In this document: positions 1 to 8,111 of the stretch, piece by piece
How positions within the stretch are numbered: position 1 is the first letter of the stretch
How the letters are laid out: each line of letters opens with the position of its first letter
DNA from: Sphingomonadales bacterium
GTDB taxonomy: Bacteria > Pseudomonadota > Alphaproteobacteria > Sphingomonadales > Sphingomonadaceae
Reading direction: 5' to 3'
Assembly (NCBI GenBank): GCA_027489365.1
Contig: JAIXZV010000164.1
Span: 1-34,549, forward strand
DNA: 34,549 bases
Notes under the pieces: generated by a model
Seen by the model: the letters and a program-made list of their open reading frames with translations, nothing else
What the model was told of the DNA's origin: nothing
Database searches by the model: none
Program-made: the position numbers and the translations under genes

Positions 1-1628
1 ATCGCCGGATCGGTGCCGGCCGAGGTCGTCAGCGTGCTTGCCGTCGCGGTGAAGGTGTCCACCACAATAGCTCCCGGCGCGGCCGTCGAGGCCGCAAGGA
101 CGGTGCCCTTGGTCTGCTCGTCGCTTGCCGCCGTCCACGCATAGACGTTTGTATTGATCTCGCGAAAGGCCGCGTTGACTTGCCAGTCTTCGCCCAAGGC
201 GACCGCTGTCGCCACGGCCGTGATCGTGGACCCGCCGAGATAGCGGTCGCTCTGGAGCGTGACCCAATCTCCAGTCTCGAGGCCGATGAACTTCGGCCCG
301 AGCGGCAGAGAGAAGACCCGCTCAAGCCTGCCCTGCCTGCGCCGGATTTCTGCAATGCGCTGCGCCTGCGTGCCCGAAAGCACGAAGGGCAAGTCGATCG
401 TCACATCATAGGGCCGGCCGTCTGCCGTAATGTCGGCGCTGTCCTTGCGCGGCGCCGTGCTGACGTCGGCATAACGCTGATCCCGATCAATCCAGCGGGC
501 CACCACGGTGTTAAGCCGCTGGTTCTCATTCAGGTGCGGCGAATACTGGATCTCGCGGCCTGCGACGAAATCGGCATCCGTGATCGAGAAGACCGTCGAC
601 TGCGCTACGCCAGGGTCAATGTCGATGACGCCATCCCGATCGACCAGAAGGCCAGCCATAGACGCGGCAAGCCATTCCTCGACGTCGATCGCTGTGTCTG
701 TCGATTCGATGACGCCGCCGGCGCGATAGCGTTTTTCGGTGCCGCCTGCCTTAAGCGTCACGTCTTCGTCGCAGATATTGGCGCGAGAGATCGCCCGTTC
801 CGGCGGCGCCTCTTCAGCCGTCAGCCCGCGCCCGACCATGAGCTGCGTGTCGTTGTAGATGCCCCTGACCCAATTGTAGCGGATCAGATAGGCGTTTTCG
901 CTCCACTCATAGGTGGAAGGCGTGCCCCAGACGTGTGAGCCAGAGCCGCCAGCGACCGTCGAATCCTTCCGGGGATCATAGAGCTTCGCGCCCTTGACCA
1001 CCCACGAGAAGCGCGGGCGGCCGCCCGGCCAGATCGTGCGGTCCTTATTGTCGGCATAGACCACAAAAACATGAGCGCAGCCCGCCATTGTCTTGGCGCT
1101 CGTCCACTTGCCGCCCGAGTTGGACGTAATGAAGGAGGGCGGTGTCTGCCCCGTCGTGCCCGCCCGGAAGTAAACCCGGAGGCCCCAGCCGAAGCCGGAA
1201 ATCACAAAAGCCGCGACGTCACCATCGCCGGTAAAGGCGTGGTATTCGTCGTTTACATACATGCCCTCAAGGCTTTGGACCTCATGGTCCGCGAGCTTGA
1301 TGACCAAGACCTCGGCGCGGTTCTTTCGGGCATCGCCGGTGCCGCTGTCATGGTTCCAGCAGTCGACAAGCTGGCCGCCTGTCGCGACCATCCCGAAGAC
1401 CGCCTCGCGTGGATTTTCGCCCAGCGAGAGCGTCAGCGTGTCAGCCTGGCGCTCGCCTCCCCGGCTCTGCTTCGGCGCCAGCAGCTTGCCGACGCCCCAC
1501 AGCACCACTTGGGTGAGAATGAACGATCCGAGCGCCGCCCAGCTACCCGCAGCCACAAACGCGGCGCCAGCCGCCAAGAGGCTGCCGCTCGTGGCGAGCG
1601 CGGCAATGAACGCGCCAACGGGAGGCAC
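1..1628 (-). CDS. Tail tip/hub protein (lambda gpJ-like), partial
   Basis: The open frame of 542 codons runs off the left edge, so the C-terminus is missing. The GTG start overlaps the upstream stop (TAGTG), which suggests translational coupling. The N-terminus holds two hydrophobic alanine/glycine-rich stretches (about residues 5-50) ending in KLLAPK, as is usual for the central tip proteins of siphophages (gpJ and RcGTA gp15-type). Then follow a beta-rich region and a section near residues 340-460 resembling the tip-attachment J domain (for example DRDGVIDIDPGVAQST and LGPKFIGLETGDWVTLQSD). The role is the hub at the tail end that contacts the host and anchors fibres. It is the last visible gene of the tail-tip set. 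The family assignment rests on position and N-terminal pattern; the receptor-binding part would lie outside the window. Confidence 0.82.
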   Translation of the reverse strand, partial: MPPVGAFIAALATSGSLLAAGAAFVAAGSWAALGSFILTQVVLWGVGKLLAPKQSRGGERQADTLTLSLGENPREAVFGMVATGGQLVDCWNHDSGTGDARKNRAEVLVIKLADHEVQSLEGMYVNDEYHAFTGDGDVAAFVISGFGWGLRVYFRAGTTGQTPPSFITSNSGGKWTSAKTMAGCAHVFVVYADNKDRTIWPGGRPRFSWVVKGAKLYDPRKDSTVAGGSGSHVWGTPSTYEWSENAYLIRYNWVRGIYNDTQLMVGRGLTAEEAPPERAISRANICDEDVTLKAGGTEKRYRAGGVIESTDTAIDVEEWLAASMAGLLVDRDGVIDIDPGVAQSTVFSITDADFVAGREIQYSPHLNENQRLNTVVARWIDRDQRYADVSTAPRKDSADITADGRPYDVTIDLPFVLSGTQAQRIAEIRRRQGRLERVFSLPLGPKFIGLETGDWVTLQSDRYLGGSTITAVATAVALGEDWQVNAAFREINTNVYAWTAASDEQTKGTVLAASTAAPGAIVVDTFTATASTLTTSAGTDPA

Positions 1629-2137
1629 TAGACGCCCCCCCGCTCGTTATGATTGTCTTCGTCGGCGCTCTCATTGAGAACGGGGACGGCATCTGCCTCG
1701 GAGGCCGGCGCCAACGGAAGGCCAATATTCCCCACCTGCCATGACTTCACTGCCGCCGATCGAGGCAGGCGCATCAAGCCATCGAGATCGGGGCCGATCA
1801 GGAAATCACCTTCGACCACCGTCAGGACGGTTTCATTCCCCTTCTGGGCCAATGCCAGATCGCCGCGCCGCGCGAAGGCGACGGGCTGCGCTGGCAGAAG
1901 CCGGTCGACCAATTCCTCGAAGGAACTGACCCCGGCTTCCACCAGCGCGCGCGCGGCCCCCGCCTCACTCCGATAGTTTCGGACGTCTTTCATGATGTCT
2001 TTGCCGGTCACGGCCATGGCCGCGCCATTGGCGAAGGAACAGCAGTCGTTCTCGCGCTTGCCCCACTTGAACGGCTCGCGCTGACGGATGGCGATGAAAT
2101 CCAGCAGCCGAATGTCCCAGCCCTCTAGGCGCTTCAC
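1628..2137 (-). CDS. NlpC/P60-like tail-tip peptidase (DUF6950 type)
   Basis: A 169-residue protein that starts with GTG inside the stop of the gene before (GTGA overlap). The N-terminus has a W-D...F.WG...NDCCSFANGAAMAVTG pattern. The Cys in the NDCCSF segment (about residue 31) fits the nucleophile region of NlpC/P60-like tail proteins, and the family usually annotated as DUF6950 has the same pattern. It lies between the DUF2163-like protein and the hub, the same place as the cell-wall peptidase (gp14) in the R. capsulatus gene transfer agent. I infer that it sits in the tail tip and loosens peptidoglycan on DNA entry. The catalytic His is not assigned with certainty, so activity is inferred. 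Confidence 0.7.
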   Translation of the reverse strand: MKRLEGWDIRLLDFIAIRQREPFKWGKRENDCCSFANGAAMAVTGKDIMKDVRNYRSEAGAARALVEAGVSSFEELVDRLLPAQPVAFARRGDLALAQKGNETVLTVVEGDFLIGPDLDGLMRLPRSAAVKSWQVGNIGLPLAPASEADAVPVLNESADEDNHNERGGV

Positions 2138-2790
2138 TGGAAGACCCCCGGCACAGGGTTCTTGATCTGGCCTTGGCGCAGGAACGGAAAGCCAGCATTG
2201 CCACCATTCACGCCCTGCGAGGCGCGTGTCGGCTCTTTGCCCATCCAGTAGAGTGTTACTGTCGGAGACGTCGCCATGCGCTCGAATGATGTGTCCGTGG
2301 CCGAGACCAGAAGCTGGTCATCGAGGTTTGCGATCCGGTTGCCCGAGCGGTTCAAGCCGCGCGCGCTGCCTTCCACAGAGACGAGCGCATCGGCATTGCC
2401 GCCGATCATCTCTTTGAGGTTTACCTGGTCGACGCGGCCGCGAAAAAAGACGTTTGAATCCAGCAGCGTGGTGCCATGGCTGTCGAAGATCAGCCGGCGA
2501 ATGACGGCCGTCTTGCCGCGCAGGTCTTCGGCAGCGATCAGCGTGTTCACGTAGGGGTCGAAGTTCGCGAGCGCGAGCTGCATCCCGCTTTCAACGCCGC
2601 CAGCTTCCATGTTGACCGGCGAAACCGTCCCGTTATCCCCGACGCCGGTGTAAGTGTCGGACCCGATGACGAGATCGCCATAGCCGCCCCAGAAATAGGC
2701 AGGGCTGCTTGTGTAAATTGCCACAGCAGCAGTGACGATTGCCGTCCCCTCTGTCAGCGCCGTGAGCGCCGTCGAGTTGATCGTCTTCAA
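2134..2790 (-). CDS. Tail-tip protein, DUF2163/BR0599-like
   Basis: This 218-residue beta-rich protein overlaps both neighbours by four bases (ATGA upstream, GTGA downstream). It contains the pattern of tail hub proteins of this type: a short N-terminal stretch with many small residues, a segment with YTGVGDNGTVSP, a central FDSHGTTLLDSNVFFRGRVD strand set, and a C-terminal part with DTSFERM and a closing GQIKNPVPGVFQ. Position and size match the DUF2163 protein (gp13) of gene-transfer-agent-like tails, part of the baseplate-like hub between the distal tail protein and the tip. The family name is a judgement by eye; a generic tail-tip protein is the safe call. Confidence 0.65.
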   Translation of the reverse strand: MKTINSTALTALTEGTAIVTAAVAIYTSSPAYFWGGYGDLVIGSDTYTGVGDNGTVSPVNMEAGGVESGMQLALANFDPYVNTLIAAEDLRGKTAVIRRLIFDSHGTTLLDSNVFFRGRVDQVNLKEMIGGNADALVSVEGSARGLNRSGNRIANLDDQLLVSATDTSFERMATSPTVTLYWMGKEPTRASQGVNGGNAGFPFLRQGQIKNPVPGVFQ

Positions 2791-3434
2791 GGCACGATGT
2801 CCTGTTGAGCAGTGAGCTTGCCGGATGACTGACCGTCCGGCGAAAGGGCGCCGAGCTCTGTGTCCGGCATCAGCCGGGCCAGAAACGCAGGCTTGAAGAG
2901 ATAGGCCGTGCCAGAGGCCGCCGAAGGGACGGCAGTCGGGACCGCCGGATCAACGTCGACCGCGAGCGTGCCGGACGAGGTGCCCCCGGTCATGCACTCG
3001 ACCAAGGCCAGCTTTGTGTTTGATGACCACTTGAAGCCGATTAGGTCGCCGGCCGTCAGGACGATGCCCGAAGGGATCGTCAGCGTCACCGTCGAGCGGT
3101 CACCGCTGAATGTGTAGGTTGATGCCTCGCCGTTCCACCCGCCCGGAAAACCGCCGGCAAAGCCCGGCCGAGGCCGATAGGCATAGGGATACCAGCGGGA
3201 AGGATCGGTCGCGCGGAACTGGTGAATGGCGCCGCGCTGCCGCTTGAACCAGGCGCCCCAAAGCTGGGCGTCTAGGTCGGTCAGCGCAACCGTTTCATAT
3301 TCGGCCATCCACAGCGGGAAGCCGAGTTGCACGCCGGCGTTACGCCCGGAGGCATCCGAGGCGCGAAGATCCCGGCGCTGAAGCCAAAAGCGGACGTTGC
3401 CGACCGCATAAGCCGGGAGATCATAGACCGCCAT
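2787..3434 (-). CDS. Tail protein, probable distal tail (Dit-like)
   Basis: A 215-residue protein whose start overlaps the tape-measure stop by one base (TGATG). The first half follows a layout seen in many siphophage proteins placed right after the tape measure: a short YDLPAYAV opening, FWLQRRD, then WMAEYETVALTDLDAQLWGA followed by an FKRQRGAIHQFRATDP segment. The second half is a beta-rich insert with GDLIGFKW. The place in the gene order corresponds to gp12 of RcGTA, the distal tail protein that joins tube and hub. I see no enzymatic motif. The Dit role is inferred from synteny and general pattern. Confidence 0.62.
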   Translation of the reverse strand: MAVYDLPAYAVGNVRFWLQRRDLRASDASGRNAGVQLGFPLWMAEYETVALTDLDAQLWGAWFKRQRGAIHQFRATDPSRWYPYAYRPRPGFAGGFPGGWNGEASTYTFSGDRSTVTLTIPSGIVLTAGDLIGFKWSSNTKLALVECMTGGTSSGTLAVDVDPAVPTAVPSAASGTAYLFKPAFLARLMPDTELGALSPDGQSSGKLTAQQDIVP

Positions 3435-5425
3435 CAGGCAGAGCCGGACGCGATAGCGCGCCGCTCCCCGAGGTCGCTGATATTGGCGCGCGTGCGGGAT
3501 TTCTCGCCGGCGGCGAAATTGCGGAACTCGTTTTGCGCGCGCTGCATCATGGATTCGAGGCGCGTGATGGCTGCCGGATCGGCGCCAGGCGCATTGATGA
3601 CCGGCGCGAAAGTCAGGCTTTGCCCGCCGCCACGTGAAACAGCCGAGGGCACGCGCGGCACGATGTAGCCGGCCGTATTCGGGACGAAGACTTCGGGGCG
3701 CTTCTCACCGACGATGTAAGGGGTTCCCGCCGAGACAGGGCCGCCCGAGGCGCGCATCCCGCCGAAGACGTTACCCTGCCAGAAGCCGCCGGACTTGATG
3801 CCGCCGCCGCCGAGGCCGCCGATGATCGAGCCGACAATATCTCCGAGCCAGCCGCCCCCGCCGCCTCCACCGCCGCCAAAGAGCGCGCTGAAGTCGATGC
3901 TGTCGATCGCGGCCGCCAGAAGCTCGGCCAGCTTGTCGACCGCCTTGTCGAAGGCGTCCATCATCTTGGATTCGAGGATCGAGCGGAACGCTTCGCCCCA
4001 ATCGCCAGTCCTAAAGCCCTGGCTCAGTGCATGCTTGATGTCTTCCTCAAGCGCGGCGCGGCGCTCGCGCGCGGAGCCGAACTTCTCGTCCATCGCTGCG
4101 GTGTCGCGGCCAAGCCGGTCGCTGACGGTATCGGATGCGCCTTCAAGGCTCTGGTCCGCATCAAACTTGGACTGCGGATCGCTTCGCCAGTTGGCGCGCG
4201 CCTTTTCAAGATCGCGAAACTTCTCGGCGGCCTTCCCTGCCGCCGCTGAAACGTCCTCAATCTCCCCGACAAGGCCGCTGTCGCCGCTGAATTTGACCGT
4301 CGCGAGCTTCGTCGCAGCCTCTTCCGCTGCCGACGCATTGCCTTCGACTTCGGCAAGGATCGGGACAAGCTGCTTCAGCATGTCGATCTGGCGGATCATG
4401 TCCGCCTTTTCCGCATCGCTATAGGCAACGCCATGGCCTGACCACGGCGTCGTGACCTTGCTGCGAAGGTCCGCGATCTCGCGCTGAATGTCAGATGCGC
4501 TTTTGGCGCCGGCGCGATCGCGTAAAACCTTGCCGTAGGCAGCGCCTTGATTGACGCCGAAGCCAAACTGCGTCCACGCCGGGTTCGTCATCAGGTCGAT
4601 GACCTGAGATAGAGCCTCATAGAACGCGATCACAGCAGGCAGAAGGCGGACAAAGAGGTTGTCCTCTTGGTATTGCAGAGACTGCTTTAGCTTCGCGAGC
4701 TTGTCGGCAAGATCGCCGGTGCGCTTCACGCCCTCTTCGGCGGCGCGGCCCATATCGTCAAATTGTGCGGTGATTTTCTCGACGCCCTCGCGGCCCTGCT
4801 CAAGCAGGGGGAGCATGGGGCGGAGGCCAAGGGCATCAGCGATCTTCGCGCGCGCTGCGCGGTCGCTGACCTTGGAAATGCCATCGGCCACAAGAAGCAG
4901 CCGGTCTTTGAGGGAGTCGGCGGCCTCAATGTCTTCCTTGGAAATGCCGATCATTCCGAGCGACTTGCTTACGCCTTCGGAGCCCTTGAGGCCTGTCAGC
5001 ACGGCGCCGACCTTGCTCTGAAACTCGTCGGCGCTCGCGTTGAAGGCGGTCATTTCGCCGCCGGTCGCGTTCAAAGCCTGCTGGAATTTCACGAGGTCGC
5101 CGGCTGATGTGCCGAGCCGGGTCGCCGTATCGCCCAGAGCGTCAAACCGCTCGGCCGCAGCACTGACGCGGCCAAGGACGCCCGTCACGCCGCTAACGGT
5201 AGCGAGGGCTGCCAAGCTGGCGCCCATGTTCTTGATGCCCGCGCCAATCTTTGTGAAGGCACCAGAGAGCTTCGTCTCGACCTTCACCGCCGCCTGGCCG
5301 GCCCGCTTCTCAAACTCGGCCATCCGGCGATCGGCCGCACGGACGAAGCGTTCCATCTGCTTTTCGGCGGCGGCGCTACGCGCCTCGACCACCGCGACCA
5401 GCTTCTGGACGTCTTCATTCGCCAT
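3434..5425 (-). CDS. Tail tape measure protein
   Basis: A 663-residue protein with the hallmarks of a tape measure. The N-terminus is helical and coiled-coil-like (residues 1-60, rich in A, E, K and R), an alanine-rich helical middle follows, and around residue 510-550 there is a glycine run and a hydrophobic stretch (GDIVGSIIGGLGGGG). Near residue 556-590 is the typical ASGGPVSAGTPYIVGEKRPE then VFVPNTAGYIVP motif of the family. It follows the frameshifted tail chaperone, as in lambda. Its length sets the tail length; at about 0.15 nm per residue the tail should be near 100 nm, a short to medium siphophage tail. The start codon lies within the end of the frameshifted chaperone frame. Confidence 0.93.
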   Translation of the reverse strand: MANEDVQKLVAVVEARSAAAEKQMERFVRAADRRMAEFEKRAGQAAVKVETKLSGAFTKIGAGIKNMGASLAALATVSGVTGVLGRVSAAAERFDALGDTATRLGTSAGDLVKFQQALNATGGEMTAFNASADEFQSKVGAVLTGLKGSEGVSKSLGMIGISKEDIEAADSLKDRLLLVADGISKVSDRAARAKIADALGLRPMLPLLEQGREGVEKITAQFDDMGRAAEEGVKRTGDLADKLAKLKQSLQYQEDNLFVRLLPAVIAFYEALSQVIDLMTNPAWTQFGFGVNQGAAYGKVLRDRAGAKSASDIQREIADLRSKVTTPWSGHGVAYSDAEKADMIRQIDMLKQLVPILAEVEGNASAAEEAATKLATVKFSGDSGLVGEIEDVSAAAGKAAEKFRDLEKARANWRSDPQSKFDADQSLEGASDTVSDRLGRDTAAMDEKFGSARERRAALEEDIKHALSQGFRTGDWGEAFRSILESKMMDAFDKAVDKLAELLAAAIDSIDFSALFGGGGGGGGGWLGDIVGSIIGGLGGGGIKSGGFWQGNVFGGMRASGGPVSAGTPYIVGEKRPEVFVPNTAGYIVPRVPSAVSRGGGQSLTFAPVINAPGADPAAITRLESMMQRAQNEFRNFAAGEKSRTRANISDLGERRAIASGSA

Positions 5426-5983
5426 TGCGCCAGCGGTCCATCATTTCAGGGGTGATGCCGTGAGACCCCGGCTTTGCCGGTGCCTTCGGGCCTTTGCTCG
5501 GTGTATTGGCTGCCGCGAAGCCTTCGATCGCGGCTAGGAGTTGCCAGAACGAGGTCGCGTCGACTTCGCGCGGCGAGAGCCCGATGACGGCTCCGTTTCC
5601 GTAGAGGGCTGCGGCGTCGACGCGGGTTGACTTGCCCCCGCCTCCGCCGCGTCTGCTTTTTTTGGGACGGTCTCCGCCCCTGTCATCCAGTTGGCGAGGA
5701 TCGAAAGCGCCAGCATTCGCCGTTCGTCCGGCGCGCAGAGCTCAATCACATCCTTATGGAAGGCAGCGGCGTCGAGGGCCGTCTTGCCCCCGCCAATGAA
5801 GCCTTGCCGGATGATTTCGTGGATCAGATCCAGCTTGCAGCGCCCGGAGCGCAAAGCCTCGAAGGCCACCCAAGGACCATCCGGCGCGGCTTTGTCTTGA
5901 AGCCGGATGATCTCGCCGGTCCCGAGGCGGAAGATGCGAAGCTCCCCCGCCCACTCGATTTCGAGTGTCGGATCGTATGACAC
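5415..5983 (-). CDS. Tail assembly chaperone, -1 frameshift fusion (gpGT-like)
   Basis: A -1 slip on seven A residues joins residues 1-109 of the short chaperone to an open frame that codes 80 more residues, giving about 189. The extension is protein-like (LSPREVDATSFWQLLAAIEG, then ITPEMMDRWRNGE), with the D...FWQ..AA..G helix typical of the second half of these chaperones. It stops 11 bases inside the tape-measure gene, so the two overlap. In lambda and most siphophages the same arrangement makes G and GT in a fixed ratio needed for tail assembly. The extension has no good start of its own just downstream of the slip, which supports the fusion. The frameshift itself is inferred from sequence. 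Confidence 0.8.
5534..5983 (-). CDS. Tail assembly chaperone, short form (gpG-like)
   Basis: A 149-residue unshifted product. Residues 1-105 are compact (for example GELRIFRLGTGEIIRLQDKA and GFIGGGKTALDAAAFHKDVI) and match the first tail chaperone of gene-transfer-agent-like and lambda-like tails. After the VPKK at residues 106-109 the chain becomes low-complexity (S, T, P and R rich), which is what one expects when the real continuation is in another frame. It lies between the tail tube gene and the tape measure, where tail chaperones sit. It should coat the tape measure before the tube forms and is not expected in the virion. Confidence 0.85.
   Translation of the reverse strand: MSYDPTLEIEWAGELRIFRLGTGEIIRLQDKAAPDGPWVAFEALRSGRCKLDLIHEIIRQGFIGGGKTALDAAAFHKDVIELCAPDERRMLALSILANWMTGAETVPKKADAAEAGASQPASTPQPSTETEPSSGSRRAKSTRPRSGNS
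5657..5663 (-). other. -1 ribosomal frameshift slippery site
   Basis: On the coding strand the sequence reads CCAAAAAAAGCAG. The heptamer A AAA AAA is in the correct phase (CCA AAA AAA) for simultaneous -1 slippage, and the -1 frame after it stays open for 80 codons with a sensible protein. The purine- and G-rich stretch just downstream (GGCGGAGGCGGGGGC) could slow the ribosome. A homopolymer could also produce transcriptional slippage. Confidence 0.8.
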
Positions 5984-5989
5984 GCAGGC

Positions 5990-6427
5990 TTACGGTGACG
6001 CGGTGTAGGTCGTCGGGCCGTCGCTCTGAAGCGAAATCGAGATTTCAGCATAGGCGCTGCCATCGGCGCTCGCCGTGAGGTTCAGCGCAGACATGACGAA
6101 TTTGCCGGTCCATGTCGGGCCGTTCTCGACCGCCACGCGCCAGAAGCGCGATGTCCCGGCCTCAAAAGCCGTGTTGATGTCGTTGATGTATTCCGTCGCC
6201 AGCAGGCCGGAGCCCGAGATCGAGGACATTTTGAGGCCAGGCGTGCGCTTCATCGTCGGCGCCGCGAAGGCCGTGGCACAATCGCGGATCGCGCGCTCGA
6301 TCACGCCGCGCTCGTTGTTGATTTCCACGTTGTCGATGCCACAGACGAAAGCATAGACCGGGACTGCCACATCGCTGCCGAGATAGAGCGCGACCTGATA
6401 GCCCGCGCGGGTTGAAGGCTGCGCCAT
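5990..6427 (-). CDS. Major tail tube protein (TP901-1 type)
   Basis: A 145-residue protein, the usual size for the tail tube protein of RcGTA-like and TP901-1-like phages. It begins with AQPSTRAGYQVALYLGSD and contains VYAFVCGIDNVEINNERGVI, the common opening in which a phage tail protein sets its target values. The C-terminal part has alternating beta strands and ends in SISLQSDGPTTYTASP, as is typical. It forms the stacked rings of the tube around the tape measure. Its place between the DUF3168 terminator and the tail chaperone agrees with this. It is probably among the most abundant virion proteins after the capsid protein. Confidence 0.87.
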   Translation of the reverse strand: MAQPSTRAGYQVALYLGSDVAVPVYAFVCGIDNVEINNERGVIERAIRDCATAFAAPTMKRTPGLKMSSISGSGLLATEYINDINTAFEAGTSRFWRVAVENGPTWTGKFVMSALNLTASADGSAYAEISISLQSDGPTTYTASP

Positions 6428-6438
6428 TCTGCTTCTCC

Positions 6439-6864
6439 TTAAGCGGGGCCGAGATCGGCCCGGATTGAAATCGCGACGTGCGCTGTCACGCCGTCAGGGT
6501 CTTCGAGAGCGCGGTCGCCGGTGACCTCGATGGCGCTGAACCATGTCCAGCCCGAGAGCGTCGGCTTCGCGAGATGCAGCGCGGCGCTGACCTTTTCGGC
6601 CAGGGCGCGCGCGCGTTTCATGTGAGTGCGGCCCGTATCGTCGGCCTGCGCCCAGCAGTCGATTTGCAGGGTCGTGGACGAGCCCTTCTTTTCGCGCCGC
6701 TGAAACGGGACGGAATCCGAAGGCCCGAGCGTGACCGCATCGAGCGGGCCGGAATTGTCCCGGCTGCTCGCATAGATGCGGGTGCCGACAAGCGCCGTCA
6801 CCGCAGCATCGGCACGAAGGACCGCGATCACCGCCGTCTGAAGGACAGATGCGGCCGAGATCAT
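6439..6864 (-). CDS. Tail terminator/completion protein (DUF3168)
   Basis: A 141-residue protein with the DUF3168 pattern: an N-terminal helix with A..LQ.A....LRAD.AV..LVG.RIY, then PFQRREKKGSSTTLQIDCWA with a following run of charged helix (GRTHMKRARALAEKVSAALH), and a C-terminal strand with RALEDPDGVTAHVAISIRAD. It overlaps the end of the HK97 gp10-like gene by four bases (ATGA). In siphophages this protein caps the tube and joins the tail to the head connector; RcGTA gp8 holds the same place. The assignment is firm by pattern and order. Confidence 0.87.
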   Translation of the reverse strand: MISAASVLQTAVIAVLRADAAVTALVGTRIYASSRDNSGPLDAVTLGPSDSVPFQRREKKGSSTTLQIDCWAQADDTGRTHMKRARALAEKVSAALHLAKPTLSGWTWFSAIEVTGDRALEDPDGVTAHVAISIRADLGPA

Positions 6865-7259
6865 GCCGGCGAGCCCCCGTGTTTCTTGAATGCCTTGCGG
6901 AACGCGGCAGCGAGGCGCCGCTTGATCGCCTGACGACGGGCCCTGAACATAGGCCAGAAGAACGGCTGCGCCGACTTGGCCTTGGTCCCGTATTCCACAA
7001 ACCGCGCATAGAACGCCTTGCGGCCGCCCGCAGAGATCGTCGCGCGCAAAGCCTGGTCATCCATGGTGACCGTGATGCTGTCGCGGAGATCGCCTTGGTC
7101 GACCGCCACGATCCGGCGCATGGCGTCCGCGACCTCATTGGCCGCCTCTTCCACCGCCGTCCGCATTTCCCGCGTGATTGCCTTGGGCAGATTTTCCACC
7201 CAGGCTTGACGCATCTGTTTGAGAGCGGCGCGCGATTCCGCCGAGCGAAACCGCGCCAC
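6861..7259 (-). CDS. HK97 gp10 family head-tail/tail completion protein
   Basis: A 132-residue basic protein with the signature of the HK97 gp10 family: a helical N-terminal half with many R and K (REMRTAVEEAANEVADAMRR), then GDLRDSITV and the near-invariant ARFVEYGTKAKSAQPFFWP segment, followed by an R/K-rich C-terminal helix. Members act at the head-tail joint, assisting the tail terminator. It sits in the order head closure, unknown, gp10, DUF3168, tail tube, which is usual. No start ambiguity is apparent. Confidence 0.88.
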   Translation of the reverse strand: MARFRSAESRAALKQMRQAWVENLPKAITREMRTAVEEAANEVADAMRRIVAVDQGDLRDSITVTMDDQALRATISAGGRKAFYARFVEYGTKAKSAQPFFWPMFRARRQAIKRRLAAAFRKAFKKHGGSPA

Positions 7260-7263
7260 GCTA

Positions 7264-7755
7264 TTAGGCCGAGCGGCCGAGGAAGATTATGCCGCCGGTG
7301 ACGGCAGTCGTGCCGGCCGAGTTTGTCAGCTTCACGATGTCGCCGGTCGCGGCCGTCACGGTAATGCCGGCGCCGCTTGCCGTGATGACAAACAGCGAGC
7401 CGGGGCGGATGGCGATCGAGGCCGTCACTGCGGAGAAGATCGGAACCGCGTTCGTGTCGTTTCCGAGCACGACGTTGTTCGTGTTTGCCGCGTCGGCGTA
7501 GCAGATCACGCCGACCAGCTCGGCAGGCGTGAACGCGGCGCCGAACACGTCGACCAGCGAGCCCTTGAGGTCGTAATTCAGCGTGCCAGAAGCGGCGATG
7601 CTGAACGTGTCGGTGTAAATCTGGTCAAACTGCCCGTCCGCCAGGCCGTCGCCAAAGGTCTGCGGGTAGGCGTTGCGGAGGATGGCGCTCACTTCGCCAA
7701 TGTCGGCGGCTTTCGCCAGAGCGGCGCTGATGCTCACGGTCACTGTTGCGGGCAT
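7264..7755 (-). CDS. Virion-associated protein of unknown role
   Basis: A 163-residue protein with no recognised motif. It has few charged residues, is rich in A, T, V and G and is predicted mostly beta. The body contains FDQIYTDTFSIAASGTLNYD and a strand-turn repeat toward the C-terminus (AVTASIAIRPGSLFVITASG). Such small beta-rich proteins within the connector genes of alphaproteobacterial phages are often structural (decoration or joint proteins), which is an inference here. The gene lies between the head closure and gp10-like genes with no overlap. The AT...G..V pattern in its C-terminal half could mark a jelly-roll or Ig-like fold. Confidence 0.6.
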   Translation of the reverse strand: MPATVTVSISAALAKAADIGEVSAILRNAYPQTFGDGLADGQFDQIYTDTFSIAASGTLNYDLKGSLVDVFGAAFTPAELVGVICYADAANTNNVVLGNDTNAVPIFSAVTASIAIRPGSLFVITASGAGITVTAATGDIVKLTNSAGTTAVTGGIIFLGRSA

Positions 7756-7766
7756 ATCAAGTCTCC

Positions 7767-8111
7767 TTATGTGGCCGTGCCACTGGTCAAGAGGTATTCG
7801 CGAAATGCCCGGTCGGGCGTGTTCACGATGCTTTCAATGTTGGCCGTCTGGCCTGCGTAGCCGCCCGAGACGAACACCACGCGGTCGCCCGCCGTGATCG
7901 CCTCGCTTTCAAAGCAGCGGCGCACGGTGAGGTTTCCCCGCTGCGTGCTTTCAAACTGGCCGGCCTTTAGCTTCTCGCCACCGAACTGCGGGCGATACTC
8001 GGCCCAGCATGTCCAGATAGGCGACCAGCCCTTGCGCGGGCTTCCGTCCGCGTCCGTAGTCGTGTCGCGGCGCTCAAAGCGCACACGCTCCTTCATTGCC
8101 CCGGCTGTCAC
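7767..8111 (-). CDS. Head closure protein (SPP1 gp16 family)
   Basis: A 114-residue protein with the family pattern: an N-terminal MKERVRFERRDTTTDADGSP, then a conserved W....W..YRPQFGGEKLKAGQ segment, and a C-terminal VFVSGGYAGQTANIESIVNT closing with a charged strand. Proteins of this group form the ring below the adaptor that stops DNA from leaking out of the filled head. It overlaps the connector gene by four bases (ATGA) and is immediately after it, as expected. The first M may not be the true start because M6 also fits (MKERVRFER). Confidence 0.85.
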   Translation of the reverse strand: MTAGAMKERVRFERRDTTTDADGSPRKGWSPIWTCWAEYRPQFGGEKLKAGQFESTQRGNLTVRRCFESEAITAGDRVVFVSGGYAGQTANIESIVNTPDRAFREYLLTSGTAT

